From: Prevotella sp.
Lineage (GTDB): Bacteria; Bacteroidota; Bacteroidia; Bacteroidales; Bacteroidaceae
Length of the DNA stretch: 6,929 nucleotides
Direction: 5' to 3'
Assembly (NCBI GenBank): GCA_022511055.1
Contig: JAFLSH010000163.1
Location: 1 to 6,929 of the forward strand
Shown here: piece by piece, positions 1 to 6,651 of the stretch
Position numbering within the stretch: position 1 is the stretch's first letter
How the letters are laid out: every line of letters starts with the position of its first letter
The notes under the pieces: generated by a model
Database searches by the model: none
Seen by the model: only the letters and a program-made list of their open reading frames with translations
Told to the model about the DNA's origin: nothing
Translations under genes and position numbers: made by a program

Positions 1-279
1 TCGTGCGGCTGCCACCTGGTGCTGTTCACCACCGGCCGCGGCACACCTTTCGGCACTTTCGTGCCAACCATGAAGATTTCCACCAACCCAACGCTGGCCA
101 AAAACAAGCCAAACTGGATTGACTTCTCGGCCGGGCAGCTCATTGAGGGTCGCACCATGCAGGAGCTGGTGCCAGAGTTCATTGACAAGATTCTCAGCGT
201 GGCCAGCGGCGAGAAGGCTCGCAACGAAGAGAACGACTATCGTGAGATTGCTATCTTCAAGACGGGCGTAACCTTGTAG
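1..279 (+). CDS. uxaA: Altronate dehydratase, C-terminal part (5' end outside window)
   Basis: This is the last 92 codons of a longer gene, open from the first base and ending at TAG 277-279. UxaA converts D-altronate to 2-keto-3-deoxy-D-gluconate in the cytoplasm, a step in galacturonate breakdown. The visible part begins SCGCHLVLFTTGRGTPFGTF, then has a PTMKISTNP stretch, a WIDFSAGQLIEG segment and a terminal REIAIFKTGVTL. These match the conserved C-terminal domain of the UxaA family, whose full proteins are about 490-500 residues, so roughly four fifths of the gene lies upstream. The end is intact, with no frameshift. The next gene starts 18 nt later on the same strand, which suggests co-transcription. 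The related galactarate dehydratase GarD shares this domain, but the residue pattern favours UxaA. Confidence 0.92.
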   Translation, partial: SCGCHLVLFTTGRGTPFGTFVPTMKISTNPTLAKNKPNWIDFSAGQLIEGRTMQELVPEFIDKILSVASGEKARNEENDYREIAIFKTGVTL

Positions 280-297
280 ACTGAAGGCTTGCATGAC

Positions 298-1572
298 ATG
301 AAGCGCGGATTAGTGGCACTTTCGCCTTTGGCGGTATTCATCATTCTGTATCTGGTCACCAGCATCGTTGCTGGTGACTTCTACAAAGTGCCCATTACCG
401 TGGCGTTCATGGCAGCCAGCATCTACGCCATCGTCATCTCTGGCGGGTGGCCGCTGCGAAAGCGCATCGACACCTTCTCGCACGGTGCTTCTACCAGCCA
501 GATGATGCTCATGATATGGATTTTCGTGCTGGCGGGGGCATTTGCCAATTCGGCCAAGGCCATGAACTCCATTGATGCCACGGTCAACCTGACCCTGACC
601 CTGCTGCCGCCGCAGATGCTGCTGGCAGGGCTGTTCCTGGCGGCCTGCTTCATCTCGCTCTCCGTCGGCACTTCCGTCGGCACTATCGTTGCCCTGTCGC
701 CCATAGCCGCAGGCGTGGCACAGCAGACCGGCACAGACATGGCCATGATGACTGCCGTCGTCGTCGGGGGCTCGTTTTTCGGCGACAATTTGTCGTTCAT
801 CAGCGATACGACCATAGTGGCCACCCAGACTCAGGGCTGCAAGCTGTCAGACAAGTTCCGCGTCAACTCGTTCATCGTCGTGCCGGCGGCATTGGTCGTT
901 CTCGTCCTCTACATCGTCATGGGCGCCAACGTCAGCGCGCCCACCACCGTGCCCGATATAGAGCCCATCAAGGTAGTGCCCTATCTGGTGGTGCTGGTGA
1001 CAGCCGTACTGGGCATGAACGTCATGGCCGTACTCACGCTGGGCATCGTGCTGACCGGCATCATCGGCCTGCTGACCGGGGCTTACGACATCTACGGGTG
1101 GATGCAGGCCATGGGCAACGGCATTACGGGCATGGGCGAACTCATCATCATCACCATGATGGCAGGTGGCATGCTGGAACTCATCAAGCAGCGGGGCGGC
1201 ATCGACTTCATCATCAGCCGCATGACCAGCCGCATCAGCTCGAAGCGGGCGGCCGAGCTGTCGATAGCGGGGCTGGTCTGCTTTGTCAACATCTGCACCG
1301 CCAACAACACGGTGGCCATCATCACCGTGGGCGGCATAGCCAAGCAGATAGGCGACCGCTTCGGGCTGGATAACCGCAAGTGCGCCTCTATACTCGACAC
1401 CTTCTCGTGTTTCACGCAGGGGCTGTTGCCATACGGCGCGCAGATACTGATGGCCGCCGGACTGACACAGCTGAATCCTGTCAGCATCATTCCGCACCTC
1501 TACTATCCGTTTGCCATTGGCCTGGCGGCTCTGCTGGCCATCGGGCTGCGCTATCCGCGCCGTTACTCATGA
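298..1572 (+). CDS. NhaC-family Na+/H+ antiporter-like transporter
   Basis: A 424-residue inner-membrane protein, almost all hydrophobic, with about 10-12 predicted membrane segments. The segment GGSFFGDNLSFISDTT (residues 157-172, acidic D163 and D170) matches the ion-binding signature of the NhaC family, and TANNTVAIITVGG near 335-347 looks like its counterpart in the second half. Family members exchange Na+ for H+, and some relatives exchange organic acids (the malate/lactate antiporter MleN). I chose ATG 298 because GAAGG at 283-287 lies 10 nt upstream; an in-frame TTG at 289 would add three residues but sits too close to that site. It follows uxaA by 18 nt and precedes the next gene by 16 nt, so the three probably form an operon. 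The family call is firm, the substrate is not: linkage to uxaA leaves an organic anion possible. Confidence 0.9.
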   Translation: MKRGLVALSPLAVFIILYLVTSIVAGDFYKVPITVAFMAASIYAIVISGGWPLRKRIDTFSHGASTSQMMLMIWIFVLAGAFANSAKAMNSIDATVNLTLTLLPPQMLLAGLFLAACFISLSVGTSVGTIVALSPIAAGVAQQTGTDMAMMTAVVVGGSFFGDNLSFISDTTIVATQTQGCKLSDKFRVNSFIVVPAALVVLVLYIVMGANVSAPTTVPDIEPIKVVPYLVVLVTAVLGMNVMAVLTLGIVLTGIIGLLTGAYDIYGWMQAMGNGITGMGELIIITMMAGGMLELIKQRGGIDFIISRMTSRISSKRAAELSIAGLVCFVNICTANNTVAIITVGGIAKQIGDRFGLDNRKCASILDTFSCFTQGLLPYGAQILMAAGLTQLNPVSIIPHLYYPFAIGLAALLAIGLRYPRRYS

Positions 1573-1588
1573 AAAGCTGTTGGAAGGC

Positions 1589-2404
1589 ATGAACGTCATT
1601 ACCCGTAATTTCCTGCGCCTGCTGAGGGCAGGCAGCTTTCAGGAGCCAGAGACCATCGAGCCGCTCTCGGCATGGAAATGGCGGCAACTATACCAGATTG
1701 CCCTGATGCACGGCATGGGCAGAGAGGTGCTTGAGGGCATCAGGCGCTGTCAGGACCAGTTCTTCGTGCAGCTGCCTGAGGGGCTTGCCGAGGAGTGGCA
1801 GAAGGCCGTCGACAACAGCAAGGAAGATTACGCCGACACGACAGAAGACCTGCTGCGGGCAGACCACCTGACTAACCCCCTGCTGAACCGCAGGCTGCAA
1901 AACATACTGGATGATGAGACATCGGCCAACACCGAGACGCGCCACATGCTGCTGCAAATAGTCAAGACTGCCCGATACTTCATGAACGAAGGCTTCCCCT
2001 TCCGCCACCTGACAGACCTCGGCCTGGAAATCAGGCGGGCGAGCGGGCGGGTAGACTACGCGAAGCTCAAGGAGTGGATTAGTGCCCTCAGGCTGACCCA
2101 GTTTGCGCGCCTGCAAGGCACTCTGCTGGTGAGCCTGATGAAGTTTACGGAGGAAGAAATACAATTTGCCACGCCCGATATGGAGATTGACCTTGAGGCA
2201 ATGGCGCGGCACATCTTCAAACTAAGGAAAGTCCACGCCGGTGACTGGCAGTTCTCGCAGGGGCAGTCCATCTTCGTGCATAGCTCAGGCTCCATGCTGT
2301 GGCACGTTCAGCGCTCAACGCGATGCTTCAAGTACTATCCAGCCGAATCGTTCACGAACTTCGTTGCCTCGTTCATCCATTCCATCTCGCACATTGAGGA
2401 ATAG
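1589..2404 (+). CDS. Conserved helical protein, possible non-catalytic relative of nucleotidyltransferase-like (NTP_transf_5) proteins
   Basis: A 271-residue soluble protein without a signal peptide or membrane segment. I cannot assign a function. The N-terminus (LSAWKWRQLYQIALMHGMG, about 26-44) and the segment FRHLTDLGLEIRR (138-150), followed by a helix pair around VDYAKLKEWISALRLTQFA (155-173), recall the helical parts of the Bacteroidota nucleotidyltransferase family. The Gly-Ser or D-x-D catalytic motif expected between them is absent: residues 50-130 are only charged helix. The C-terminus has a YYPAESFTNF segment (249-258) and ends SHIEE. ATG 1589 is preferred because GGAAGG lies just upstream and the protein then begins with a plausible MNVITRNFLRLL helix; an in-frame ATG at 1511 would overlap the antiporter gene by 62 nt. 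It is probably co-transcribed with the antiporter. The family link is from remembered pattern only and is tentative. Confidence 0.8.
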   Translation: MNVITRNFLRLLRAGSFQEPETIEPLSAWKWRQLYQIALMHGMGREVLEGIRRCQDQFFVQLPEGLAEEWQKAVDNSKEDYADTTEDLLRADHLTNPLLNRRLQNILDDETSANTETRHMLLQIVKTARYFMNEGFPFRHLTDLGLEIRRASGRVDYAKLKEWISALRLTQFARLQGTLLVSLMKFTEEEIQFATPDMEIDLEAMARHIFKLRKVHAGDWQFSQGQSIFVHSSGSMLWHVQRSTRCFKYYPAESFTNFVASFIHSISHIEE

Positions 2405-2405
2405 C

Positions 2406-2435
2406 CCGAAGGGGCAAAACAGGCCGAAGGGGCAA
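2406..2435. repeat. Two-copy 12-bp direct repeat between convergent genes
   Basis: CCGAAGGGGCAA occurs at 2406-2417 and again at 2424-2435, a period of 18 nt, in the 53-nt gap between two convergent stop codons. Copy one is preceded by GC, so 2404-2415 can fold into a 4-bp GCCC/GGGC stem. On the - strand the copies read as CCCCTTCGG-type sequences that could form small stems with a TTCG-like loop. No T-run follows in either direction, so a factor-independent terminator is not supported, although the position is where one would be expected. Confidence 0.5.
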
Positions 2436-2457
2436 GTCGCTTCGCGCCGCCTCTCCC

Positions 2458-3603
2458 CTACTTCACTGTTTTTTTCATGTTCAGGCGGCTGATTTTGCAG
2501 TCAGTTGAAATCCTGGCCTGCACGGTGTAAGCCACCTGGCGTTCCTTGGTCGCATCGCTGCGCTCCAGCATCTGGTCTACGGTAAAGTCGACTATGTACG
2601 AATAGAGCCCTTCCGCCTCCTGCTGCTTCCGAATCTGCCAGTCGTTCTTCATCGTGAAGGTCATCTGCTGAATGTCCGCCTCGTGCAGCTTGTCCATGTA
2701 GGCTACCACGTCGGCGGGCACAGCATCGTCTTTGTGGAGAAACGAACTGAGCCTGCCGGCCAGCGTAGTCAGAAGCATGGCTTTGTCACGTTTTGCCAGC
2801 GCGGTGAAGAACGTTGAGAAAAGCTCCTCCACCATCTGCTTGTCCTCCGGCTTCAGCTGCTGGGCATCCAGCACCTCAAAGGCCGTGCGCGCCTCGTCTA
2901 TGTACCTGCCATCGGGGTGAGCCTTCAGATATGCCTGATAGGCTTCTGGCGTGTCGGCCTGATGTGCCGCCGACCAGTCAATGGAGTCAATGCAGTAGTC
3001 GGCCTCCACGCGGTGGATACTGTTGGGGTGCAGCTTCATGTACTTCACAATCTCAGCCTTCAGCCCAGATGCCACGGCGTTAGCCCAGTCAACGTCCAGC
3101 TGTTCCAGCGACTTCAGGCGAGCCGCAATAGTGTCGCAATGAGCCTGTGAAGCCTGGCTGCCAAACATGTCAAGATAGTTCTGCAAAACGGCAGGCTGGT
3201 CGCTCTGCATGGCATTCTCGTATGCCCGCTGCTCATTCTCGCGCACGGTCGTCTGATAGAAATAGAAGGCAAGGCACACCAGCACGAGCGCAATGACAAA
3301 AGCCACGCCAAGCACGGTGCAGCCGGTCTTGCGTTTCTTGCGCCCGCCGCCCGTCGTCGGCTGGGCTGGCTGGGGCTGGGCGGTGTCGTCGTCGGCAGGT
3401 GTCTGGTCAGCGGCGGCAGCACTGCCAACGGAGCTGCCGGCAAACAGCGACTGGCAATAGGGGCACTTGGACTGGTCTTTGAATATCACTTCGCCGCAGT
3501 CCGGGCAGCGCATTACGTTGCCCGCAATATCTACGCCACAGGAAGGGCATGTTCGCGCTCTGTCGCTCACCTGATGGCCACACTCTGGACACTTGATAAT
3601 CAT
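2458..3603 (-). CDS. Zinc-ribbon, single-pass membrane protein with helical repeats
   Basis: A 381-residue protein with a clear modular layout. Residues 1-50 carry two zinc ribbons (C5/C8 with C20/C23, and C33/C36 with C47/C50). Residues 52-94 form a Pro/Gln/Ala-rich linker ending in a basic GGGRKKRKTG stop, and about 95-117 form one transmembrane helix. With the basic side at the ribbons, they should be cytoplasmic and the rest outside the inner membrane. Residues 128-245 hold three related units of about 36-42 residues, each with an aromatic-x-x-A start, a YL/YM-x-x-HP-like middle (two units show HPN or HPDG) and an ID or LD end. The last 125 residues are a mixed helix/strand domain that could be NTF2-like. 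Start ATG 3603 gives the first CPEC motif at residue 5. It lies 33 nt after the lysozyme gene, probably in one operon. The domain types are visible; the function is unknown. Confidence 0.85.
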   Translation of the reverse strand: MIIKCPECGHQVSDRARTCPSCGVDIAGNVMRCPDCGEVIFKDQSKCPYCQSLFAGSSVGSAAAADQTPADDDTAQPQPAQPTTGGGRKKRKTGCTVLGVAFVIALVLVCLAFYFYQTTVRENEQRAYENAMQSDQPAVLQNYLDMFGSQASQAHCDTIAARLKSLEQLDVDWANAVASGLKAEIVKYMKLHPNSIHRVEADYCIDSIDWSAAHQADTPEAYQAYLKAHPDGRYIDEARTAFEVLDAQQLKPEDKQMVEELFSTFFTALAKRDKAMLLTTLAGRLSSFLHKDDAVPADVVAYMDKLHEADIQQMTFTMKNDWQIRKQQEAEGLYSYIVDFTVDQMLERSDATKERQVAYTVQARISTDCKISRLNMKKTVK

Positions 3604-3636
3604 CTTTTTACTAATGCTTTACAGATTTTCAATACA

Positions 3637-4449
3637 TCAACGCCTGAAGCGTATCTCACGCAGTCCGTGCCGCCCCATGAAGCGGCTCTTGTCGACAAAG
3701 CCGTTGACACCGACTATGCGCCCCTTGCTCGTGTACTGCCACATGGTGATGTCGCGCTCGTCTGCCAAGACCGGCTCCTCATCGGTGTACATGGCTATCA
3801 TCAGCTGGTAATCGTCAAGTTTGCCCAGCAGGTGCTTGTTATAGAAATTCCTGTAGGTATAGACCAGCGGCTTCTGCTTGTAGGCGCGCTCCACCATGTG
3901 CAGGAACGTCATGAGCGAGTCGCAGAACTCATCGGTCGGCATGTTGCTGGTGGTCTCCACGTCAATCATGGGAATCAGGTCCTGCTCGCCGGGCAGACAT
4001 TGCGCCATGAAGTTCTTCAGCTGCCGGCGCAGCTCCGTCTTGGGGCGGAAGAAATGGTAGCTGCCCACCTTCAGTCCGTAGCGGTGAGCCAGCTCGATGT
4101 TACGCTCGAAGTAGGAGTCGATGCGGTCGCCGCCCTCCGTGGCCTTCAGGTAGACGTAGGCCGTCTTCGTATTCTCACCCACCGTCTCCCAGAACACCTG
4201 CCCCTGATAGTGACTGAGGTCTATGCCATGCACGTGTCCGCACGTGTCCTCGCACTGTATGTAGGGGTCCTGGTCGCCCTCGGCGGGCTGCGGCTTCGGT
4301 GCGGCCGCAGGTCGTCTGACGGCAGTCGTTCTCTTCCTGGTCCGCTGGGTGGTCGGCGCCTTGCGGCGGGCTTTCTGGTTAGCGCTCACAGCCTGCTCTA
4401 TGGCGGGAAAGGCTGTCAGAAAAGCCATCAATATCAGTATTTTTTTCAT
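3637..4449 (-). CDS. Secreted GH25-family lysozyme (N-acetylmuramidase)
   Basis: A 270-residue protein predicted to cut the beta-1,4 bond between N-acetylmuramic acid and N-acetylglucosamine in peptidoglycan. MKKILILMAFLTAFPAIEQA with an A-x-A-like site at VSA (21-23) is a signal peptide. The GH25 domain spans about 74-260: GIDLSHYQG (75-83, D77), YLKATEG (100-106, E105), GSYHFFRP (129-136), the catalytic D-x-E in MIDVE (D163, E165) and WQY (237-239) with VNGFVD (248-253). All expected acidic residues are present, so it should be active. Between signal and domain lies a strongly basic linker (residues 24-53, 11 Lys/Arg). ATG 4449 is chosen because it opens the signal peptide; a longer reading from 4599 would run through the divergent promoter region. 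GGAG sits directly against the ATG, closer than a normal ribosome site. It leads the zinc-ribbon gene and diverges from the C11 peptidase gene. Confidence 0.93.
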   Translation of the reverse strand: MKKILILMAFLTAFPAIEQAVSANQKARRKAPTTQRTRKRTTAVRRPAAAPKPQPAEGDQDPYIQCEDTCGHVHGIDLSHYQGQVFWETVGENTKTAYVYLKATEGGDRIDSYFERNIELAHRYGLKVGSYHFFRPKTELRRQLKNFMAQCLPGEQDLIPMIDVETTSNMPTDEFCDSLMTFLHMVERAYKQKPLVYTYRNFYNKHLLGKLDDYQLMIAMYTDEEPVLADERDITMWQYTSKGRIVGVNGFVDKSRFMGRHGLREIRFRR

Positions 4450-4470
4450 CTCCGTAGTATTTTTGAGCTG

Positions 4471-4478
4471 CAAAGATA
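4471..4478 (-). promoter_or_regulatory. Bacteroidota -7 promoter element for the lysozyme operon
   Basis: On the - strand this reads TATCTTTG, an exact match to the Bacteroidota sigma-ABfr -7 consensus TAnnTTTG, 21 nt upstream of the lysozyme ATG. A T-run (TTTTT, - strand of 4493-4497) lies about 19 nt upstream as a weak stand-in for the -33 TTTG. The expected leader is only about 10-15 nt. Confidence 0.7.
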
Positions 4479-4500
4479 GTGAAAATAGAGCGAAAAAGTG

Positions 4501-4508
4501 TAACTTTG
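4501..4508 (+). promoter_or_regulatory. Bacteroidota -7 promoter element for the C11 peptidase gene
   Basis: TAACTTTG matches the -7 consensus TAnnTTTG exactly and lies 19 nt upstream of the peptidase ATG at 4528. No clear -33 TTTG is seen about 20 nt upstream, where the sequence is purine-rich. The expected leader is about 10-15 nt and contains GAGGAA just before the ATG as a possible ribosome site. Confidence 0.7.
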
Positions 4509-4527
4509 CACCAAAAATAACGAGGAA

Positions 4528-5778
4528 ATGAAAAAAATATTGACATTTGTCTGCTTGTCGGCACTCTTTGCCGGCTGCAACGACAAGGAAGAGCCGCACA
4601 TCAAGGACTACGCCGTGCCAGAGATGGCCGACCGCACCGTACTTATCTACATGGCGGCAGAGAACAACCTGTCTGACTATGCCGTAGACGGCCGCATACC
4701 CGGAACATCCATTGACGGCGACCTGAAGCAGATAAAGACAGGGGCATACGACTTAGGCAACAACAACCTGCTGGTGTTTGTCGACCAGGCTGACAAGAAC
4801 ACCCTGCCCTACCTGGCACGAATAGCCGACGGCGAGATGCGCGACTCGATACCCATGGAGACTGACCTGCTGACAAGCGACCCCGCCACGCTGGAGAGAA
4901 TGATGCGCACGGCCGTCAACGACTACCCCGCCAGGGAATACGCGCTCGTGCTGTGGGGGCACGCATCGGGCTGGCTCATCGAGTCCGACTCTGTCGCCTA
5001 CGACCCCACGCCCAGAGCCGCGCGCCGCAAAGCCTACGGCCGCGATACGGGCAACAACTCCGCCAGCGGCTCCAGCGGCTCGTGGATGAACATCCCCTCA
5101 ATGGCAAAAGCACTGGCAAACGCCCTGCAGACCCGGAAGCTGGCCTACATCTTCGCCGACTGCTGCCACTTCCAGTGTGCCGAGGTGGCCTACGAGCTGA
5201 GGAACGTGTGCGACTACATCATCGCCTCTCCGGCCGAGATACCCGCTGAGGGAGCCCCCTATCAGACCATCGTGCCGGCGCTGTTCGAGCCTACCACCTT
5301 CTGGCGCTCCATCGTCGACAGGTATTTCGAGCAGACAAGCTACGGCTTCAAGGAGCCGCTATCCGTTGTGAAGACCAGCGAAATGGAAACGCTGGCCGCC
5401 GCCACCCGACAGGCTCTCTACGACACGTTCAGCGAGGCTGAGGACCGCTATCCCGACCTGAGCCACCTGATTCACTACTACTATGTCCGCTACCCCTTCT
5501 ATGATGCCAACGACTTCATGCTGCGCCACGCCTCGTCAAACGTCTACGCCGAGTGGAAGAAAGCACTGGATGCGGCCGTCATCTACAAGACCATGACCAC
5601 CACATGGATGACCAACGCCCCCTGGGGCACCTACTACTCCGACTTCGAAGTGACCGAGGAGCGCTACGGCGGCATCAGCATGTTCGTACCAAGCTGGAGC
5701 TATCAGGGCAGCACCAACTCTACTATCCAGCAGATGGCATGGTACAATGCCGCAGGGCTCTCAGCCATCGGCTGGTAA
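4528..5778 (+). CDS. Clostripain-family (peptidase C11) cysteine peptidase lipoprotein
   Basis: A 416-residue lipoprotein with a caspase-like C11 peptidase domain. The signal peptide ends in a lipobox LFAGC with the lipidated Cys at 17, followed by N-D, so it is exported and membrane-anchored. The domain starts with TVLIYMAAENNLS (37-49), a C11 hallmark. LVLWGHASGW holds the catalytic His (H145), and YIFADCCHFQC holds the nucleophile, by alignment to the usual D-A-C motif Cys213; C212 replaces the usual Ala. EIPAEGAPY (237-245) matches the substrate-pocket region after the catalytic Cys. C11 enzymes generally cut after Arg or Lys, and the Bacteroides fragilis homologue fragipain activates the enterotoxin fragilysin. 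ATG 4528 is preceded by GAGGAA and by an exact -7 element. tcdA follows after 41 nt. The family is sure; the substrate is unknown. Confidence 0.93.
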   Translation: MKKILTFVCLSALFAGCNDKEEPHIKDYAVPEMADRTVLIYMAAENNLSDYAVDGRIPGTSIDGDLKQIKTGAYDLGNNNLLVFVDQADKNTLPYLARIADGEMRDSIPMETDLLTSDPATLERMMRTAVNDYPAREYALVLWGHASGWLIESDSVAYDPTPRAARRKAYGRDTGNNSASGSSGSWMNIPSMAKALANALQTRKLAYIFADCCHFQCAEVAYELRNVCDYIIASPAEIPAEGAPYQTIVPALFEPTTFWRSIVDRYFEQTSYGFKEPLSVVKTSEMETLAAATRQALYDTFSEAEDRYPDLSHLIHYYYVRYPFYDANDFMLRHASSNVYAEWKKALDAAVIYKTMTTTWMTNAPWGTYYSDFEVTEERYGGISMFVPSWSYQGSTNSTIQQMAWYNAAGLSAIGW

Positions 5779-5819
5779 GCCCTGCCCCGAAACTGAACCT
5801 GAATCACACAAAGAGAAAC

Positions 5820-6632
5820 ATGGGCATAGAGCAAGCAATATTTCGGCGCACAGAGCTGCTGCTGGGCAACGAGCCGATGGCACAGCTCGCCGAGAAGCGG
5901 GTCATCATCTTCGGTGTCGGCGGAGTCGGCTCGTGGTGCGCAGAGAGTCTCGTGCGCAGCGGCATCAGGCGGCTGACCATCGTCGACAGCGACCGCGTGT
6001 GCATCACCAACATCAACCGCCAGCTGATGGCGACTACCAAGACGGTAGGCATGGTCAAGGTCGAGGCGCTGCGCGACAGGCTGCTGACCATCAACCCCGG
6101 CGCAGAGATAACAGCCATGCAGCAGATATTCTCAGCAGAGACGGCCGCCAGCTTCGATATTGCCGGCTACGACTACGTGATTGATGCCATCGACTCGCTG
6201 AAGGACAAGGCACTGCTCATACTCATGGCCTGCCAGGCGAAGGTCGGCTTCTTCTCGTCTATGGGCGCGGCCCTGAAGCTCGACCCTACCCGCATCCGCA
6301 CGGCGGAGTTCTGGAAGATACAGGGCGACCCGCTGGCGCGCGCGCTACGCAAGCGCTTCAAGCGCGATGGGCAGTACCCACGGCGCAAGTTCCTGTGTGT
6401 CTACTCAGACGAGCTGTTGCAGAACAAGGGGCAGAACGCCACCTGCGGCACCGAGCAGTGCATGTGCCCGAAAGCCAAGAATGGCCCTGGAGACCCCGCC
6501 TTGCTCAACCATGAGTGGTGTTCATCGAAAGCACAGATTAACGGCACGTTAGCCCACATCACCGCTATCTTCGGCTTCATGCTGGCAGGCCTCGTAGTGC
6601 AAGATGCGGTCAAGTCTGCCAAAATGCCATAG
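5820..6632 (+). CDS. tcdA: tRNA threonylcarbamoyladenosine dehydratase (E1-like, CsdL/YgdL family)
   Basis: A 270-residue cytoplasmic enzyme that uses ATP to cyclise the t6A at tRNA position 37 into ct6A. The order of motifs is that of the ThiF/MoeB superfamily: the ATP loop GVGGVGSWCAES (32-43), acidic D56 and D58 in TIVDSDRV, the NINRQ arginine site (64-68), K80 and the VIDAIDS segment (120-126). The N-terminal RRTELLLG and the C-terminal GTLAHITAIFGFMLAG are typical of TcdA rather than MoeB or ThiF, and the length fits E. coli TcdA (268). The paired CxxC zinc sites of MoeB are absent, but C209, C214, C216 and C234 form a separate cluster. ATG 5820 is preceded by AAGAGAAAC, a weak site; earlier in-frame sequence belongs to another frame of the peptidase gene. 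No -7 element lies in the 41-nt gap, so it probably shares the peptidase transcript. Confidence 0.94.
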   Translation: MGIEQAIFRRTELLLGNEPMAQLAEKRVIIFGVGGVGSWCAESLVRSGIRRLTIVDSDRVCITNINRQLMATTKTVGMVKVEALRDRLLTINPGAEITAMQQIFSAETAASFDIAGYDYVIDAIDSLKDKALLILMACQAKVGFFSSMGAALKLDPTRIRTAEFWKIQGDPLARALRKRFKRDGQYPRRKFLCVYSDELLQNKGQNATCGTEQCMCPKAKNGPGDPALLNHEWCSSKAQINGTLAHITAIFGFMLAGLVVQDAVKSAKMP

Positions 6633-6651
6633 CTTTTGAAAAAAACGCCCA

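Noticed and set aside
847..1497. A 216-codon open frame on the - strand opposite the antiporter gene
   Set aside because: Translation is rich in His, Asp, Arg and Gln, as expected from the antisense of a hydrophobic membrane protein. No domain is visible and the + strand gene is well supported.
1511..1588. N-terminal extension of the 271-residue protein from ATG 1511
   Set aside because: The 26 extra residues read in another frame of the antiporter gene, and a purine-rich ribosome site lies next to ATG 1589.
3574..4479. A 301-codon open frame on the + strand, opposite the lysozyme
   Set aside because: It is the shadow of the GH25 gene on the other strand, whose catalytic motifs and signal peptide are clear. 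The + frame gives low-complexity residue composition and no recognisable domain.
4449..4599. Upstream in-frame extension of the lysozyme from an ATG at 4599
   Set aside because: It would run across both promoter elements and 72 nt of the divergent peptidase gene, and it would place the signal peptide internally. ATG 4449 opens the signal peptide directly.
4528..5778. Gingipain (C25) or caspase-like family instead of clostripain
   Set aside because: The order TVLIYMAAENNL, WGHxSGW, D-x-C and EIPxEGxPY is that of C11, and no C25 or C14 signature is visible.
5553..5819. Upstream in-frame extension of tcdA
   Set aside because: The extension is out-of-frame reading of the C11 gene. TcdA homologues start with a sequence like MGIEQAIFRRTELLLG, and the length from 5820 fits the family.
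5820..6632. MoeB or ThiF instead of TcdA
   Set aside because: These share the ATP loop, but the paired CxxC zinc sites are missing and the N- and C-terminal motifs and length fit TcdA.
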